64,000 bases of DNA. Source: Roseateles chitinivorans. Lineage in GTDB: Bacteria; Pseudomonadota; Gammaproteobacteria; Burkholderiales; Burkholderiaceae_C. Both the position numbers and the translations under genes were made by a program. A model generated the notes under the pieces. It did no database searches. It was given only the letters and a program-made list of their open reading frames with translations, and was not told where the DNA came from. Location of the stretch: the NCBI RefSeq assembly GCF_002761755.1, contig NZ_PEOG01000010.1, positions 62,001-126,000 on the forward strand, in the 5' to 3' direction. Position 1 is the stretch's first letter. Each line of letters starts with the position of its first letter. Of the stretch, positions 9,851 through 28,800 are shown in pieces.

Positions 9851-9861
9851 CGTCGCCATCC

Positions 9862-10140
9862 TTACTTCTTGCCGGCCTTCTTGTCGGCCGGGTGGCCCTT
9901 GAAGGTACGGGTCAGAGCGAATTCACCCAGCTTGTGGCCGACCATCTGGTCAGACACATAGACCGGCACGTGCTGCTTGCCGTTGTGCACGGCGATCGTC
10001 AGACCGATGAACTCGGGCAGGATCGTCGAGCGACGCGACCAGGTCTTGATGGGCTTCTTGTCCTTGACGGCAACGGCCTTGTCGACCTTGGCCATCAGGT
10101 GGTGATCCACGAAGGGACCCTTCTTGAGGGAACGAGTCAT
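9862..10140 (-). CDS. rpsS: 30S ribosomal protein S19
   Basis: S19 pairs with S13 in the head of the small subunit. The 92-residue product starts [22 protein letters not shown] and contains [23 protein letters not shown] and the loop [19 protein letters not shown]. It is 12 nt after rplB in S10 order. Confidence 0.98.
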   Translation of the reverse strand: MTRSLKKGPFVDHHLMAKVDKAVAVKDKKPIKTWSRRSTILPEFIGLTIAVHNGKQHVPVYVSDQMVGHKLGEFALTRTFKGHPADKKAGKK

Positions 10141-10152
10141 GTGGTCAACCCC

Positions 10153-10977
10153 TTACTTCTTGCGACGCGAGACGATGAAGGTCTGCGTGCGCTTGTTGTT
10201 GCGAGTGCGGTAGCCCTTCGTCAGGGTGTTCCACGGCGACACAGGGGCCTGACCTTCACCCGTACGACCCTCACCACCACCGTGCGGGTGGTCGACCGGG
10301 TTCATGGCGGTACCACGCACGGTCGGGCGGATGCCCTTCCATCGGATGGCGCCGGCCTTGCCGTACTGGCGCAGGCTGTGCTCTTCGTTGCTCACTTCAC
10401 CGATGGTGGCGCGGCAGTCGATGTGCACGCGGCGGACTTCGCCGGAGCGCAGACGGATCTGGGCGTACATGCCATCGCGGGCCATCAGCACGACCGACGT
10501 GCCGGCGGAGCGAGCGATCTGGGCACCCTTGCTCGGCAGCAGTTCCACGCAGTGGATCGTCGAACCCACGGGAATGTTGCGGATGGGCAGCGTGTTGCCG
10601 ACCTTGATCGGAGCTTCAGCGCCGCTCAGGATCGAGGAACCGACTTCCAAGTTGCGCGGAGCGATGATGTAGCGACGTTCGCCGTCGGCGTAGCACACCA
10701 GAGCGATGTGGGCCGTGCGGTTGGGGTCGTACTCGATACGCTCGACCTTCGCCGGGATGCCGTCCTTGTTGCGACGGAAGTCCACCACGCGGTAGTGGTG
10801 CTTGTGACCACCGCCCTTGTGGCGCATCGTGATGTGGCCGTTGTTGTTGCGGCCAGACTTCTGCTTCTGGGGCTCGAGCAGCGAGGCCTCCGGAGCGCCC
10901 TTGTGCAGGTGCTTGTGCACCACCTTCACCACGCCACGACGGCCTGGCGAAGTCGGCTTGACTTTAACGACGGCCAT
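10153..10977 (-). CDS. rplB: 50S ribosomal protein L2
   Basis: L2 lies near the peptidyl transferase centre and helps subunit association. The 274-residue product has the conserved core with [16 protein letters not shown] and the signature region [19 protein letters not shown] near the C-terminus, whose histidine is invariant. The start overlaps the rplW stop by one base (TAATG), indicating coupled translation. Confidence 0.98.
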   Translation of the reverse strand: MAVVKVKPTSPGRRGVVKVVHKHLHKGAPEASLLEPQKQKSGRNNNGHITMRHKGGGHKHHYRVVDFRRNKDGIPAKVERIEYDPNRTAHIALVCYADGERRYIIAPRNLEVGSSILSGAEAPIKVGNTLPIRNIPVGSTIHCVELLPSKGAQIARSAGTSVVLMARDGMYAQIRLRSGEVRRVHIDCRATIGEVSNEEHSLRQYGKAGAIRWKGIRPTVRGTAMNPVDHPHGGGEGRTGEGQAPVSPWNTLTKGYRTRNNKRTQTFIVSRRKK

Positions 10978-11291
10978 TACGCAGCCTCCCCGGAGAAGTT
11001 GAGCTCCTGGCCAGCCTTCAGCGACACGTACGCCTTCTTGACGTGGTCGCGACGGCCCAGACGGCCACCGAAGCGCTTGGTCTTGCCCTTGACGTTGACG
11101 ATGTTCACCGCCTCGACTTCGACCTTGAACATCAGTTCAACGGCGGCCTTGACTTCAGGCTTCGTCGCGTCGCGCAGGACCTTGAACAGGACTTGGTTGT
11201 GCTTTTCGCCAGCCATCGTGGCCTTCTCGGACACGATCGGAGCGAGCAGCACCTTGGCCAGACGGCCATCAGCAAACTTGGGCGCGCTCAT
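10977..11291 (-). CDS. rplW: 50S ribosomal protein L23
   Basis: L23 is the docking site for SRP and trigger factor at the tunnel exit. The 104-residue product contains [21 protein letters not shown] and the basic loop [22 protein letters not shown]. It overlaps rplD by 4 nt at its start and rplB by one base at its end. Confidence 0.98.
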   Translation of the reverse strand: MSAPKFADGRLAKVLLAPIVSEKATMAGEKHNQVLFKVLRDATKPEVKAAVELMFKVEVEAVNIVNVKGKTKRFGGRLGRRDHVKKAYVSLKAGQELNFSGEAA

Positions 11292-11908
11292 GCCAGCATC
11301 TCCTTCAGTTGCTCGATCGCGGCCTTCGTCACCAGGACCTTCTTGTAGAAGACCAGCGACAGCGGATCGACGTAGCGCGGCTCGACGACCAGCACATTGG
11401 CCAGGTTGCGCGAGGCCAGCAGCAGGTTGTCATCGACTTGGTCGGAGATGACCATGACGTGATCCAGACCCATGCCCTTGAGCTTGGCGGCCAGCAGCTT
11501 GGTCTTCGGGGCTTCGATCGAGATCGAGTCCACGACAGCCAGGCGGCCTTCGCGGGCCAGCTGCGACAGGATCGCGGCCATGCCGGCGCGGTACATCTTC
11601 TTGTTCAGCTTGTGCGAGAAGTTCTCGTCAGGCTTGTTCGGGAAGATGCGACCGCCCCCACGCCACAGCGGCGAGGAGGTCATACCAGCACGGGCGTTGC
11701 CGGTGCCCTTCTGACGGAACGGCTTCTTCGTCGAGTGACGGACTTCAGCGCGGGTCAGCTGGGCACGGGTACCTTGGCGGGCATTGGCCTGATAGGCCAC
11801 GACCACCTGGTGCACCAGGGCTTCGTTGTAATCACGAGCGAAAAGGGTGTCGGGAGCGTCGACCTTCGACGTCGCCTGACCCTGCTCATTCAGGAGCTCG
11901 AGTTGCAT
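11288..11908 (-). CDS. rplD: 50S ribosomal protein L4
   Basis: L4 lines the exit tunnel and in E. coli also represses the S10 operon through the mRNA leader. The 206-residue product has the extended loop with [19 protein letters not shown] and the partner segment [18 protein letters not shown]. Its ATG overlaps the rplC stop. Whether the leader before rplC carries an L4 site could not be judged by eye. Confidence 0.98.
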   Translation of the reverse strand: MQLELLNEQGQATSKVDAPDTLFARDYNEALVHQVVVAYQANARQGTRAQLTRAEVRHSTKKPFRQKGTGNARAGMTSSPLWRGGGRIFPNKPDENFSHKLNKKMYRAGMAAILSQLAREGRLAVVDSISIEAPKTKLLAAKLKGMGLDHVMVISDQVDDNLLLASRNLANVLVVEPRYVDPLSLVFYKKVLVTKAAIEQLKEMLA

Positions 11909-12579
11909 CAGTTGGCTCCCTTCTTGACCTTGACCTTGACGGCCGGACGGATCACGACGAATCCTTCCTTCGCGCCAGGAACGGCACCACGGACCAGCAC
12001 CAGCTGGCGGGCTTCGTCGATGCGGACGACATCCAGGTTCTGGACGGTCACGGTGACGTCGCCGAGGTGGCCCGACATCTTCTTGCCCGGGAACACGCGG
12101 CCCGGATCCTGCGCCATCGAGATGGAGCCAGGAACGTTGTGCGAGCGGCTATTACCGTGCGAAGCGCGCTGCGAACCGAAGTTGTGGCGCTTGATGGTGC
12201 CTGCGAAGCCCTTACCGATCGAGGTGCCCTGCACGTCGACCAGTTGGCCGGCGGCGAACAGCGTCACGGGGACTTGAGCGCCGGCCTTGTATTCGGCGGC
12301 GACCGCGGCATCCACGCGGAATTCCTTGATGATTTCACCGGCTTCGACGCCAGCCTTCGCGAGGTGACCCGCTTCCGGCTTCGTGACACGGGACGCCTTG
12401 CGCGCGCCGTAGGTCACTTGAATGGCGCTGTAGCCGTCGGACTCTTCGGTCTTGATCTGGGTCACGCGGTTGTTGGACACGTCCAGCACGGTCACGGGGA
12501 CGGTATCACCGTCGACCGTGAACACACGCATCATGCCCACCTTGCGGCCCAGCAATCCGAGACGATTGCTAAGACTCAT
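11908..12579 (-). CDS. rplC: 50S ribosomal protein L3
   Basis: L3 is an assembly initiator whose loop reaches the peptidyl transferase centre. The frame is open much further upstream, but the L3 start [20 protein letters not shown] is at 12579, preceded by AGGAG, giving 223 residues. The conserved loop [14 protein letters not shown] segment ([21 protein letters not shown]) is present. It is the first gene of this S10 transcription unit because rpsJ is cut off by a terminator and a promoter lies at 12773-12802. Confidence 0.97.
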   Translation of the reverse strand: MSLSNRLGLLGRKVGMMRVFTVDGDTVPVTVLDVSNNRVTQIKTEESDGYSAIQVTYGARKASRVTKPEAGHLAKAGVEAGEIIKEFRVDAAVAAEYKAGAQVPVTLFAAGQLVDVQGTSIGKGFAGTIKRHNFGSQRASHGNSRSHNVPGSISMAQDPGRVFPGKKMSGHLGDVTVTVQNLDVVRIDEARQLVLVRGAVPGAKEGFVVIRPAVKVKVKKGAN

Positions 12580-12772
12580 GGTTTTCTCCTGACCCCGAAC
12601 GCGCCGACGGAGACACCGCCCCGCGCCTGAAGTCATTTCACACACCCGACATCGATTGGCCGGGCCGACAAGCACCGCTCCTTCGTTGAGGACAGGGGTA
12701 AAGGCCCCGACACCCCTCCGACGGCGATGCGACGAAGCCGCACCAGGAAACCCCGGCGCGGAAAAGCTGCGG

Positions 12773-12802
12773 AGTATAGCGTCAACCCTGACCGCACCGC
12801 AA
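12773..12802 (-). promoter_or_regulatory. Probable promoter for rplC (S10 block)
   Basis: Minus-strand -10 TATACT (12773-12778, five of six bases) with -35 TTGCGG (12797-12802) at 18-nt spacing. It lies just downstream of the rpsJ terminator and gives a leader of roughly 185 nt before rplC. The -35 match is partial, so the -10 carries most of the support. The 12580-12888 gap otherwise holds only this and the terminator. Confidence 0.6.
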
Positions 12803-12825
12803 GCGCGGTACCCTGCAGCCCAACG

Positions 12826-12850
12826 AAAAAGGCGGCCCAAGGGCCGCCTT
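12826..12850 (-). terminator. Intrinsic terminator after rpsJ
   Basis: AAGGCGGCCC (12829-12838) and GGGCCGCCTT (12841-12850) form a perfect 10-bp GC-rich stem with a minimal loop, followed on the minus strand by TTTTT (12826-12830). It lies about 40 nt past the rpsJ stop and ends the str-rpsJ transcript before rplC. Confidence 0.88.
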
Positions 12851-12888
12851 CCTGAGACCTGCCGGATCGCTCCGGCGGCCTGGCCGCA

Positions 12889-13203
12889 TTACTGCAGCTT
12901 GATCTCGACGTCCACGCCAGCCGGCAGGTCCAGCTTCATCAGCGCGTCGACCGTCTTGTCGGTCGGATCGACGATGTCCATCAGACGCTGGTGGGTGCGG
13001 ATTTCAAACTGGTCGCGCGAGGTCTTGTTGACGTGCGGCGAACGCAGGATGTCGAAACGCTCCTTGCGGGTCGGCAGGGGCACCGGGCCCTTGACGATCG
13101 CGCCGGTGCGCTTGGCGGTGTCCACGATTTCCAGCGCCGATTGGTCGATCAGCTTGTAATCGAAGGCCTTCAGCCGGATGCGGATCTTTTGCTTGGTAGA
13201 CAT
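12889..13203 (-). CDS. rpsJ: 30S ribosomal protein S10
   Basis: S10 acts in the 30S head and, as NusE, in antitermination with NusB and NusG. The product is 104 residues from the ATG at 13203 ([20 protein letters not shown]). The frame is open upstream but no S10 has that extension. The conserved [30 protein letters not shown] is present. Here rpsJ ends the str unit after tufA instead of leading the S10 operon. Confidence 0.97.
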   Translation of the reverse strand: MSTKQKIRIRLKAFDYKLIDQSALEIVDTAKRTGAIVKGPVPLPTRKERFDILRSPHVNKTSRDQFEIRTHQRLMDIVDPTDKTVDALMKLDLPAGVDVEIKLQ

Positions 13204-13337
13204 GACTTTTCCTTCAAAGAGCGACGCAATGCCAGTGGCATCGCGGAGGCAGCAATGGCGCCGCCGAGTACCGAGCGCGCCACCCGCCGAGACGGGCAGC
13301 ACCCTTTACCGGCACCCTGCGGGTACCAGCAAAAGAT

Positions 13338-14528
<1,191 letters not shown>

Positions 14529-14641
14529 TTCAATTCTCCAAAAAGAGCATCTCTCCGGTCTGTTGGTTTAGCGTTTCCGCAGCGTCCTGATGCCCCGGCG
14601 ACCGGCAACCGGGAGGAATCACTGCGAAGACGATTCGATGA

Positions 14642-14681
14642 TCGAAAACGAAAGGAGCCGATGCCCCAGGGGCATCAGCTC
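14642..14681 (-). terminator. Possible attenuator between fusA and tufA
   Basis: A 12-bp stem with one mismatch (arms 14655-14666 and 14670-14681, loop CAG) begins a few bases after the fusA stop. On the minus strand it is followed by a U-rich stretch (14642-14654, CTTTCGTTTTCG). The interrupted U-tract suggests partial termination, which would let tufA levels be set separately from fusA. Confidence 0.5.
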
Positions 14682-14687
14682 GAGACA

Positions 14688-16790
14688 TCACTTCGCGCGG
14701 GCGGTGATGATCGCGTCGGCGACGTTCTTCGGAGCTTCGCTGTAGTGCTTGAACTCCATCGTGTACGTCGCGCGGCCTTGCGTGGCCGAACGCAGCGAGG
14801 TCGAGTAGCCGAACATCTCGGACAGCGGGACTTCCGCCTTGATGATCTTGCCGCCGCCGACCATGTCGTCCATGCCCTGCACCATGCCGCGACGGCTGGA
14901 CAGGTCGCCCATCACCGTACCAGCATAGTCTTCCGGCGTTTCGACTTCCACGGCCATCATCGGCTCGAGGATGACCGGGCTGGCACGACGGCAGGCTTCC
15001 TTGAAGCCCATCGACGCGGCCATCTTGAACGCGTTTTCGTTCGAGTCCACATCGTGGTACGAACCGAAGGTCAGCGTGACCTTCACGTCGACGACCGGGT
15101 AGCCGGCCAGCACGCCGTTCGGCAGGCTGTCGATGACACCCTTTTCCACCGCCGGGATGAACTCGCGAGGAACCACGCCGCCCTTGATGGCGTCGACGAA
15201 CTCGAAGCCCTTGCCGGCTTCCTGCGGCTCGACCGAGAACACGACGTGACCGTACTGGCCCTTGCCGCCCGACTGACGCACGAACTTGCCTTCGACGTCG
15301 GTGACCGACTTGCGGATCGTTTCGCGGTAGGCCACTTGCGGCTTGCCGACGTTCGCTTCCACGCCGAATTCACGCTTCATGCGGTCGACGATGATTTCCA
15401 GGTGCAGCTCGCCCATGCCGGAAATGATGGTCTGGCCGGACTCTTCGTCGGTGCGCAGGCGGAAGGACGGGTCTTCGGCAGCCAGACGGCCCAGCGCGAT
15501 ACCCATCTTTTCCTGGTCGGCCTTGGTCTTCGGCTCGACAGCCTGCGAGATCACCGGCTCCGGGAACACCATGCGCTCCAGCGTGATGATGCTGTCCGGG
15601 TCGCACAGGGTTTCACCCGTGGTGACGTCCTTCAGGCCCACGCAGGCCGCGATGTCGCCCGCCAGAATTTCCTTGATTTCCTCACGCTGGTTGGCGTGCA
15701 TCTGCAGGATCCGGCCGATACGCTCCTTCTTGCCGCGGACCGGGTTGTAGACGGTCGCGCCCGACTGCAGCACGCCCGAGTACACCCGCACGAAGGTCAG
15801 CTGACCGACATACGGGTCGGTCATCAGCTTGAAGGCCAGCGCCGAGAACTTCTCTTCGTCGGTACGCTGGCGCGTGACCGGCTGGTCGTCCTCGTCGGTA
15901 CCGGCGACCGGCGGAATATCCAGCGGCGACGGCAGGAAGTCGATGACGGCGTCCAGCATGCGCTGCACACCCTTGTTCTTGAAGGCGGTGCCGCACAGCA
16001 TCGGCTGGATCTCGGTCGCGATCGTGCGCTTGCGGATCGCCACCTTGATCTCTTCCTCGGTCAGGTCGCCCGTCTCGAGGTACTTGTTCATCAGCTCTTC
16101 AGTGGCTTCGGCCGCGGCCTCGACCATCTTCTCGCGCCACTCCTGGGCCACCTCGACCAGGTCGGCCGGGATGTCTTCGAAGGTGAACTTCATGCCCTGG
16201 GAAGCCTCGTCCCAGATGATGGCCTTCATCTTGAAGAGGTCGACCACGCCCTTGAAGTTTTCTTCCGCGCCGATGGGGATCACCACGGGCACGGGGTTGG
16301 CCTTCAGGCGGGTCTTCATCTGGTCGACGACCTTGAAGAAGTTCGCGCCGGTGCGGTCCATCTTGTTGACGAACGCGAGGCGGGGCACCTTGTACTTGTT
16401 GGCCTGGCGCCAGACGGTTTCCGACTGGGGCTGCACGCCGCCGACGGCGCAATAGACCATGCACGCGCCGTCCAGGACACGCATCGAGCGCTCGACTTCA
16501 ATGGTGAAGTCGACGTGCCCGGGGGTGTCGATGATGTTGAAACGGTGCTCGGGGTAGGACATGTCCATGCCCTTCCAGAAGCAGGTCGTCGCGGCCGACG
16601 TGATCGTGATGCCGCGCTCTTGTTCCTGCTCCATCCAGTCCATCGTGGCGGCGCCGTCGTGCACTTCACCGATCTTGTGGTTCACACCGGTGTAGTACAG
16701 GATGCGTTCCGTCGTGGTGGTCTTGCCAGCATCGATGTGCGCCGAGATACCGATATTGCGGTAGCGCTCGATGGGGGTCTTGCGGGACAT
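14688..16790 (-). CDS. fusA: Elongation factor G
   Basis: GTPase that drives translocation and, with RRF, ribosome recycling. The product is 700 residues from the ATG at 16790 ([31 protein letters not shown]). The ten codons of open frame before it do not belong to EF-G. G1 [10 protein letters not shown]3 DTPGHVDF and G4 NKMD are present, as are domains II to V ending in the IITARAK tail. It lies between rpsG and tufA in the str operon. Confidence 0.98.
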   Translation of the reverse strand: MSRKTPIERYRNIGISAHIDAGKTTTTERILYYTGVNHKIGEVHDGAATMDWMEQEQERGITITSAATTCFWKGMDMSYPEHRFNIIDTPGHVDFTIEVERSMRVLDGACMVYCAVGGVQPQSETVWRQANKYKVPRLAFVNKMDRTGANFFKVVDQMKTRLKANPVPVVIPIGAEENFKGVVDLFKMKAIIWDEASQGMKFTFEDIPADLVEVAQEWREKMVEAAAEATEELMNKYLETGDLTEEEIKVAIRKRTIATEIQPMLCGTAFKNKGVQRMLDAVIDFLPSPLDIPPVAGTDEDDQPVTRQRTDEEKFSALAFKLMTDPYVGQLTFVRVYSGVLQSGATVYNPVRGKKERIGRILQMHANQREEIKEILAGDIAACVGLKDVTTGETLCDPDSIITLERMVFPEPVISQAVEPKTKADQEKMGIALGRLAAEDPSFRLRTDEESGQTIISGMGELHLEIIVDRMKREFGVEANVGKPQVAYRETIRKSVTDVEGKFVRQSGGKGQYGHVVFSVEPQEAGKGFEFVDAIKGGVVPREFIPAVEKGVIDSLPNGVLAGYPVVDVKVTLTFGSYHDVDSNENAFKMAASMGFKEACRRASPVILEPMMAVEVETPEDYAGTVMGDLSSRRGMVQGMDDMVGGGKIIKAEVPLSEMFGYSTSLRSATQGRATYTMEFKHYSEAPKNVADAIITARAK

Positions 16791-16859
16791 GGTGTCACTC
16801 CAAATGCATGGAGCCGCCATCGGGTCGGTGAAAACCCGAGGCGGCCAGAGAGGTCTTGA

Positions 16860-17330
16860 TTAGAAACGGAAGTGCGAGAACGCCTTGTTGGCGTCTGCCA
16901 TGCGGTGGACTTCGTCGCGCTTCTTCATCGCGCCACCGCGGCCTTCGGAGGCCTCCAGCAGTTCGTTGGCCAGACGTTGGGCCATCGACTTCTCACCGCG
17001 CTTGCGCGCGGATTCCTTCAGCCAGCGCATGGCGAGAGCCAGACGGCGGACGGGGCGAACTTCCACGGGAACTTGGTAGTTCGCACCGCCAACGCGACGG
17101 GACTTCACTTCGACCATGGGCTTCACGTTGTTGATCGCGATCATGAAGACCTCGAGCGGATCCTTGCCGGACTTCTGCTCGACTTGCTCCAGGGCACCGT
17201 AAATGATGCGCTCTGCGACGGCCTTCTTGCCCGATTCCATGATGACGTTCATGAACTTGGACAGATCAACGCTACCGAACTTCGGGTCCGGCAGGATCTC
17301 GCGCTTGGGTACTTCGCGACGACGTGGCAT
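16860..17330 (-). CDS. rpsG: 30S ribosomal protein S7
   Basis: S7 nucleates assembly of the 30S head and in E. coli represses its own translation through the rpsL-rpsG spacer. The 156-residue product begins [20 protein letters not shown] and carries [24 protein letters not shown]. The spacer to rpsL is 154 nt, long enough for an S7 site as in E. coli, but no matching fold was verified by eye. Confidence 0.98.
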   Translation of the reverse strand: MPRRREVPKREILPDPKFGSVDLSKFMNVIMESGKKAVAERIIYGALEQVEQKSGKDPLEVFMIAINNVKPMVEVKSRRVGGANYQVPVEVRPVRRLALAMRWLKESARKRGEKSMAQRLANELLEASEGRGGAMKKRDEVHRMADANKAFSHFRF

Positions 17331-17484
17331 GGGATTCTTCCTTCAATGCTTCAGTTGGTCAGGGCTCTCGCCCCGCCGCGGATCTCCACCGACATCTGGG
17401 GGGATCCACTTACTCGGCTGCCGGTGCACCTGCACTCGGGCCGCAAAAATTCGATGACCTCTCGGCCACCAAGACCTGGGCTGA

Positions 17485-17862
17485 TTAAGCCTTCTTCGGA
17501 CGCTTGGCGCCGTACTTCGAACGCGCTTGCTTGCGGTCCTTCACGCCTTGCAGGTCCAGCGAACCGCGGACGATGTGGTAACGCACACCCGGCAAGTCCT
17601 TGACACGGCCGCCGCGCACGAGCACGACGCTGTGTTCCTGCAGGTTGTGACCTTCACCGCCGATGTACGAGATGACCTCGAAACCGTTGGTCAGGCGCAC
17701 CTTGGCGACCTTACGAAGCGCCGAGTTCGGCTTCTTCGGGGTGGTGGTGTACACGCGGGTGCAGACGCCACGACGTTGCGGGCACGACTGCATGGCAGGC
17801 GACTTGGATTTCGTCACCTCGGTCTCACGACCGTGGCGAACGAGCTGATTGATGGTTGGCAT
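17485..17862 (-). CDS. rpsL: 30S ribosomal protein S12
   Basis: S12 monitors decoding. The product is 125 residues from the ATG at 17862 ([16 protein letters not shown]), the family length; the frame is open further upstream without S12 similarity. Lys43 (in TTTPKKPNS) and Lys88 (in GGRVKDLPG), the residues changed in streptomycin-resistant mutants of other bacteria, have the wild-type identity. It is the first gene of the str unit, with a promoter at 18046-18075. Confidence 0.97.
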   Translation of the reverse strand: MPTINQLVRHGRETEVTKSKSPAMQSCPQRRGVCTRVYTTTPKKPNSALRKVAKVRLTNGFEVISYIGGEGHNLQEHSVVLVRGGRVKDLPGVRYHIVRGSLDLQGVKDRKQARSKYGAKRPKKA

Positions 17863-18045
17863 AAGTAACTTGTTCCCGTTTGAAGTCACAACCCCAGCGA
17901 GCCTTGGCCCTGCGGAACCGCGTGAGATCGAGGCGTTCCACAAGCGACAAAAGCGCAGCACCTTGCGGCACCACGCTCGGATCAACCCAGGATCCGGTTC
18001 GAAACCTGGACCCCGGACGCATCAAGACATGCTGGAGAGCCGGCG

Positions 18046-18075
18046 ATTGTAGGCGAGTTCAGTGAGATCGCACAA
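18046..18075 (-). promoter_or_regulatory. Promoter of the str operon (rpsL)
   Basis: Minus-strand -35 TTGTGC (18070-18075) and -10 TACAAT (18046-18051) are separated by 18 nt, giving a leader of about 175 nt before rpsL. The -35 ends only 6 nt before the first possible start codon of the divergent PIN-domain gene, so transcription of the two must share this space. Confidence 0.7.
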
Positions 18076-18081
18076 GGCGCT

Positions 18082-18588
18082 ATGCTGCCGAGCCCTATGA
18101 CCGACGCTGTCTCCCCCGCCCTTCCGCTGCTTCCGGGCAACGCTGCCAACCCCGACAGGCTGGTGATCCTGGACACGCAGGTCGTCATGGACTGGCTTGT
18201 GTTCGATGAGCCAACACTGTTGCCGCTCATTGCCCATATTGAGAGCCGGCGCTTACATTGGATCGCGACGACGGCGATGAAGGCCGAGCTGCTGCACGTC
18301 ATCGGGCGGGGCGTCGCGGCCCGCTATTCGCCGGACCTCACCCGCATCGAGACCGCCTTTGCGCAGCATTGCCGGTTCGTCGACGAACCGTCCTTGAGCA
18401 TCGCGCGCCCCCGGTGCAGCGACACCGACGATCAGAAGTTCATCGATCTTGGCCTGGCGCTCGCCCCGACGACACCGATTTGGCTGATCTCGCGTGATCG
18501 CGCCGTGCTCAAGGTCGCCAAGCGCGCCGCCCGCCTGGGGCTGCCCATCCTTTCGCCAGCCGCCTGGCTGAAGCTGAACGCCGGCTGA
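18082..18588 (+). CDS. PIN-domain protein (putative ribonuclease, VapC-like)
   Basis: Probable Mg2+-dependent RNase of the PIN fold. The 168-residue product has the acidic residues expected for the active site: Asp31 in VILDTQVVMDW, Glu69 in MKAELL, Asp116/Asp117 in CSDTDDQKF and Asp139 in WLISRDRAVL, and it ends in the typical GLPILSPAAWL strand. The ATG at 18082 has AAGG upstream; a second ATG at 18097 is an alternative. It is the only plus-strand gene in the ribosomal region, divergent from rpsL and convergent with rpoC. No antitoxin-sized gene lies next to it, so it may be a solitary PIN protein rather than half of a toxin-antitoxin pair. Confidence 0.85.
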   Translation: MLPSPMTDAVSPALPLLPGNAANPDRLVILDTQVVMDWLVFDEPTLLPLIAHIESRRLHWIATTAMKAELLHVIGRGVAARYSPDLTRIETAFAQHCRFVDEPSLSIARPRCSDTDDQKFIDLGLALAPTTPIWLISRDRAVLKVAKRAARLGLPILSPAAWLKLNAG

Positions 18589-18642
18589 TCGCGCGCGCGG
18601 CGGCGGTTCGATCGCGGCGTTCGCCTTGACGAGACGCCAATG

Positions 18643-18676
18643 AAAAAGGCTGCCGCCCTTGCGGGACGGCAGCCTT
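18643..18676 (-). terminator. Intrinsic terminator of rpoBC
   Basis: AAGGCTGCCG (18646-18655) pairs perfectly with CGGCAGCCTT (18667-18676) and is followed on the minus strand by a U-run (18643-18647). It lies about 40 nt after the rpoC stop. There is no U-run on the plus side, so it should act on rpoBC and not on the PIN gene. Confidence 0.88.
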
Positions 18677-18717
18677 CCGGGGCCGAGCCGCGGACGGCTC
18701 GACTCGGGTCGCTTCGA

Positions 18718-22941
<4,224 letters not shown>

Positions 22942-22959
22942 ACGTTTCTCCTGTTCTCT

Positions 22960-27081
<4,122 letters not shown>

Positions 27082-27387
27082 AAAGACTCCGTGTCGAGCG
27101 CGCCCCTGGCCGTGAGGCGCGCTGCGTCGGCGACTGGCTGTTCGGGCGTTGCACCCGAAGCTTGGTGGTTGGCCACTACCAACCGCTGGCGGACAACCCC
27201 GGCCACCGGACGGCACGGAGGGCGTTGCACCCCACGCGTGACGCACGGCCAAACCGCGGCCCGACCAAACCGTTCTCTGCAGTCGGATCAGAGAACACTC
27301 GAAAGAACCGTGCATGATACCGCACGATGCTTTCGATTGCTCTTTGTCAACCGGAACCGCACAGGGACAAACCCTGAAACGAGGAAA

Positions 27388-27411
27388 GGGGAGGCCCCAT
27401 GGGACCACCCC
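27388..27411 (-). terminator. Attenuator-like hairpin between rplL and rpoB
   Basis: GGGGAGG and CCACCCC flank a CCCATGGG palindrome, forming an imperfect stem (27388-27411) followed on the minus strand by a pyrimidine-rich stretch (CTTTCCTCGTTTC). E. coli has a partial terminator in the same rplL-rpoB spacer that sets the ratio of L7/L12 to polymerase. A similar role here is inference. Apart from this and the hairpin at 27426-27448, nothing was recognised in the 379-nt spacer 27082-27460. Confidence 0.45.
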
Positions 27412-27425
27412 TCTCGCGGATTGGA

Positions 27426-27448
27426 ATCCGGTGAACAAGTCACCGGAT
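27426..27448 (-). other. Perfect hairpin directly after rplL
   Basis: ATCCGGTGA (27426-27434) and TCACCGGAT (27440-27448) form a 9-bp stem with a 5-nt loop, 12 nt past the rplL stop. It has no U-tract. It may protect the abundant rplL message 3' end or be an RNase processing site. Confidence 0.5.
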
Positions 27449-27460
27449 CCCCACAAGGTC

Positions 27461-27838
27461 TTACTTGAGTTCGACCTTGGCGCCGGCTTCTTCCAGCTTC
27501 TTCTTGGCAGCTTCGGCGTCGGCCTTGGCAATGCCTTCCTTGACGGGCTTCGGAGCGCCGTCGACCAGGTCCTTGGCTTCCTTCAGGCCCAGGCCGGTGA
27601 TTTCGCGAACGGCCTTGATGACCGAGACCTTGTTGGCGCCGGCGTCCGTCAGGACGACGTTGAACTCGGTCTTTTCTTCAGCAGCCGGAGCGCCCGGGCC
27701 GCCAACGGCCGGGCCGGCGGCAGCCATCGAAGCGGCGGACACGCCGAACTTCTCTTCAATCGCCTTGACCAGGTCGTTCAGTTCCAGAACGGTCATGCTG
27801 TCCAGGGCAGCCAGGAAAGCGTCTTTGTCGAATGCCAT
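27461..27838 (-). CDS. rplL: 50S ribosomal protein L7/L12
   Basis: Stalk protein that recruits translation GTPases. The 125-residue product has the N-terminal dimer domain ([25 protein letters not shown]), an Ala/Gly/Pro-rich hinge near residue 40-52, and the C-terminal factor-binding domain with [23 protein letters not shown]. It lies 49 nt after rplJ. Confidence 0.98.
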   Translation of the reverse strand: MAFDKDAFLAALDSMTVLELNDLVKAIEEKFGVSAASMAAAGPAVGGPGAPAAEEKTEFNVVLTDAGANKVSVIKAVREITGLGLKEAKDLVDGAPKPVKEGIAKADAEAAKKKLEEAGAKVELK

Positions 27839-27887
27839 GATAGGTTCCTAAATACAGAGTGTTTTGATTGCGCGAATGCAGCGTCGA

Positions 27888-28406
27888 TCAGGCGGCAGGA
27901 GCTTCGGCAGCGACTTCGCCGCCACCCTTCTGCTGAGCCAGGGCAGCCAGCACGGCCGCGGTGCGTTGCACCGGCGACTTGAGCAGGCCGGCGATCTGCG
28001 ACAGCAGGACTTCCTTGGTCGGGACAGCCGCCAGCGCCTTCACGCCGTTGACGTCCAGAGCCTTGCCGCCGTAGGCACCACCCTTGATGACGAGCTTGTC
28101 GTTGGTCTTGGCAAAGTCAGCGATGACTTTGGCAGCCGCGACAGCGTCTTCCGAAAAGCCGTAGATCAGCGGGCCGACCATGGCATCCGAAGCAGCCTCG
28201 AACGAGGTGCCGGCGACAGCGCGGCGAGCCAGGGTGTTCTTCAGGACATGAAGGTACACGCCTTGGGCACGCGCGGTGACGCGCAGCTTGTTCAGGGCTT
28301 CAACGGTGAGGCCACGGTACTCAGCCAGCGCCAGCGTCTGGGACTTGGCGGCTTGCGCTGCCACGTCGGACACGACGGCCGCTTTCTCGTTGCGATTGAG
28401 ACTCAA
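27888..28406 (-). CDS. rplJ: 50S ribosomal protein L10
   Basis: L10 anchors the L7/L12 dimers on the ribosome. The 172-residue product has the RNA-binding domain ([35 protein letters not shown]) and the C-terminal helix for L7/L12 dimers ([13 protein letters not shown]). It follows a 394-nt spacer after rplA, in which structured RNA is expected for autoregulation. Confidence 0.98.
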   Translation of the reverse strand: MSLNRNEKAAVVSDVAAQAAKSQTLALAEYRGLTVEALNKLRVTARAQGVYLHVLKNTLARRAVAGTSFEAASDAMVGPLIYGFSEDAVAAAKVIADFAKTNDKLVIKGGAYGGKALDVNGVKALAAVPTKEVLLSQIAGLLKSPVQRTAAVLAALAQQKGGGEVAAEAPAA

Positions 28407-28639
28407 GGTCTACTCCTCACATTACGCCTTCGACGCACCGCTTGCGCGACGCATCTCGGGCACCGGAATCAGCGACCTTCTGTCAGGAACCCATCACGCC
28501 GAGACGTGATTCGAATCCTTTCAGCGGGACCGCCATCTGCGCTGGCTGGAGACCGAAGCCTCCGATTAAGCGATTTCCCCGGTACTGCGGGATCTCTCGC
28601 CAGCGGTCTTGGATGACCTGAGTTCGACTCGTTGCACCC

Positions 28640-28791
28640 GGCCTCGGAGCTTGCGAGCTCCAAGGCCTTCGGCACGCACAAGACAGTCCGCAGGGACTGT
28701 CTTGGGTCGAGCCTCAGCCCACCAAATTCATCAGCATCACGCCAGACTCGCGTGACGCCTCATCTGAAGCGCCGGGCCGCGGACGCGGCCC
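28640..28791 (-). promoter_or_regulatory. Structured rplJ leader (candidate L10 autoregulation site)
   Basis: Three strong hairpins lie in the rplA-rplJ spacer (28407-28800): 28640-28667 (GGCCT and GGAGCT stems around a GNNA-size loop), 28680-28703 (perfect 10-bp AAGACAGTCC / GGACTGTCTT, 4-nt loop) and 28774-28791 (perfect 8-bp GGGCCGCG / CGCGGCCC). None has a U-tract. In other proteobacteria the L10-L7/L12 complex represses rplJL through this leader. Assigning that role here rests on position and structure only. Confidence 0.45.
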
Positions 28792-28800
28792 GAGCCCTGC

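Noticed and set aside
27314..27350. A consensus TTGACA on the minus strand (27345-27350) as -35 of an rpoB promoter
   Set aside because: The nearest -10-like hexamer (TATCAT at 27314-27319) is 25 nt away, too far for sigma70; no other -10 is at 16-18 nt.
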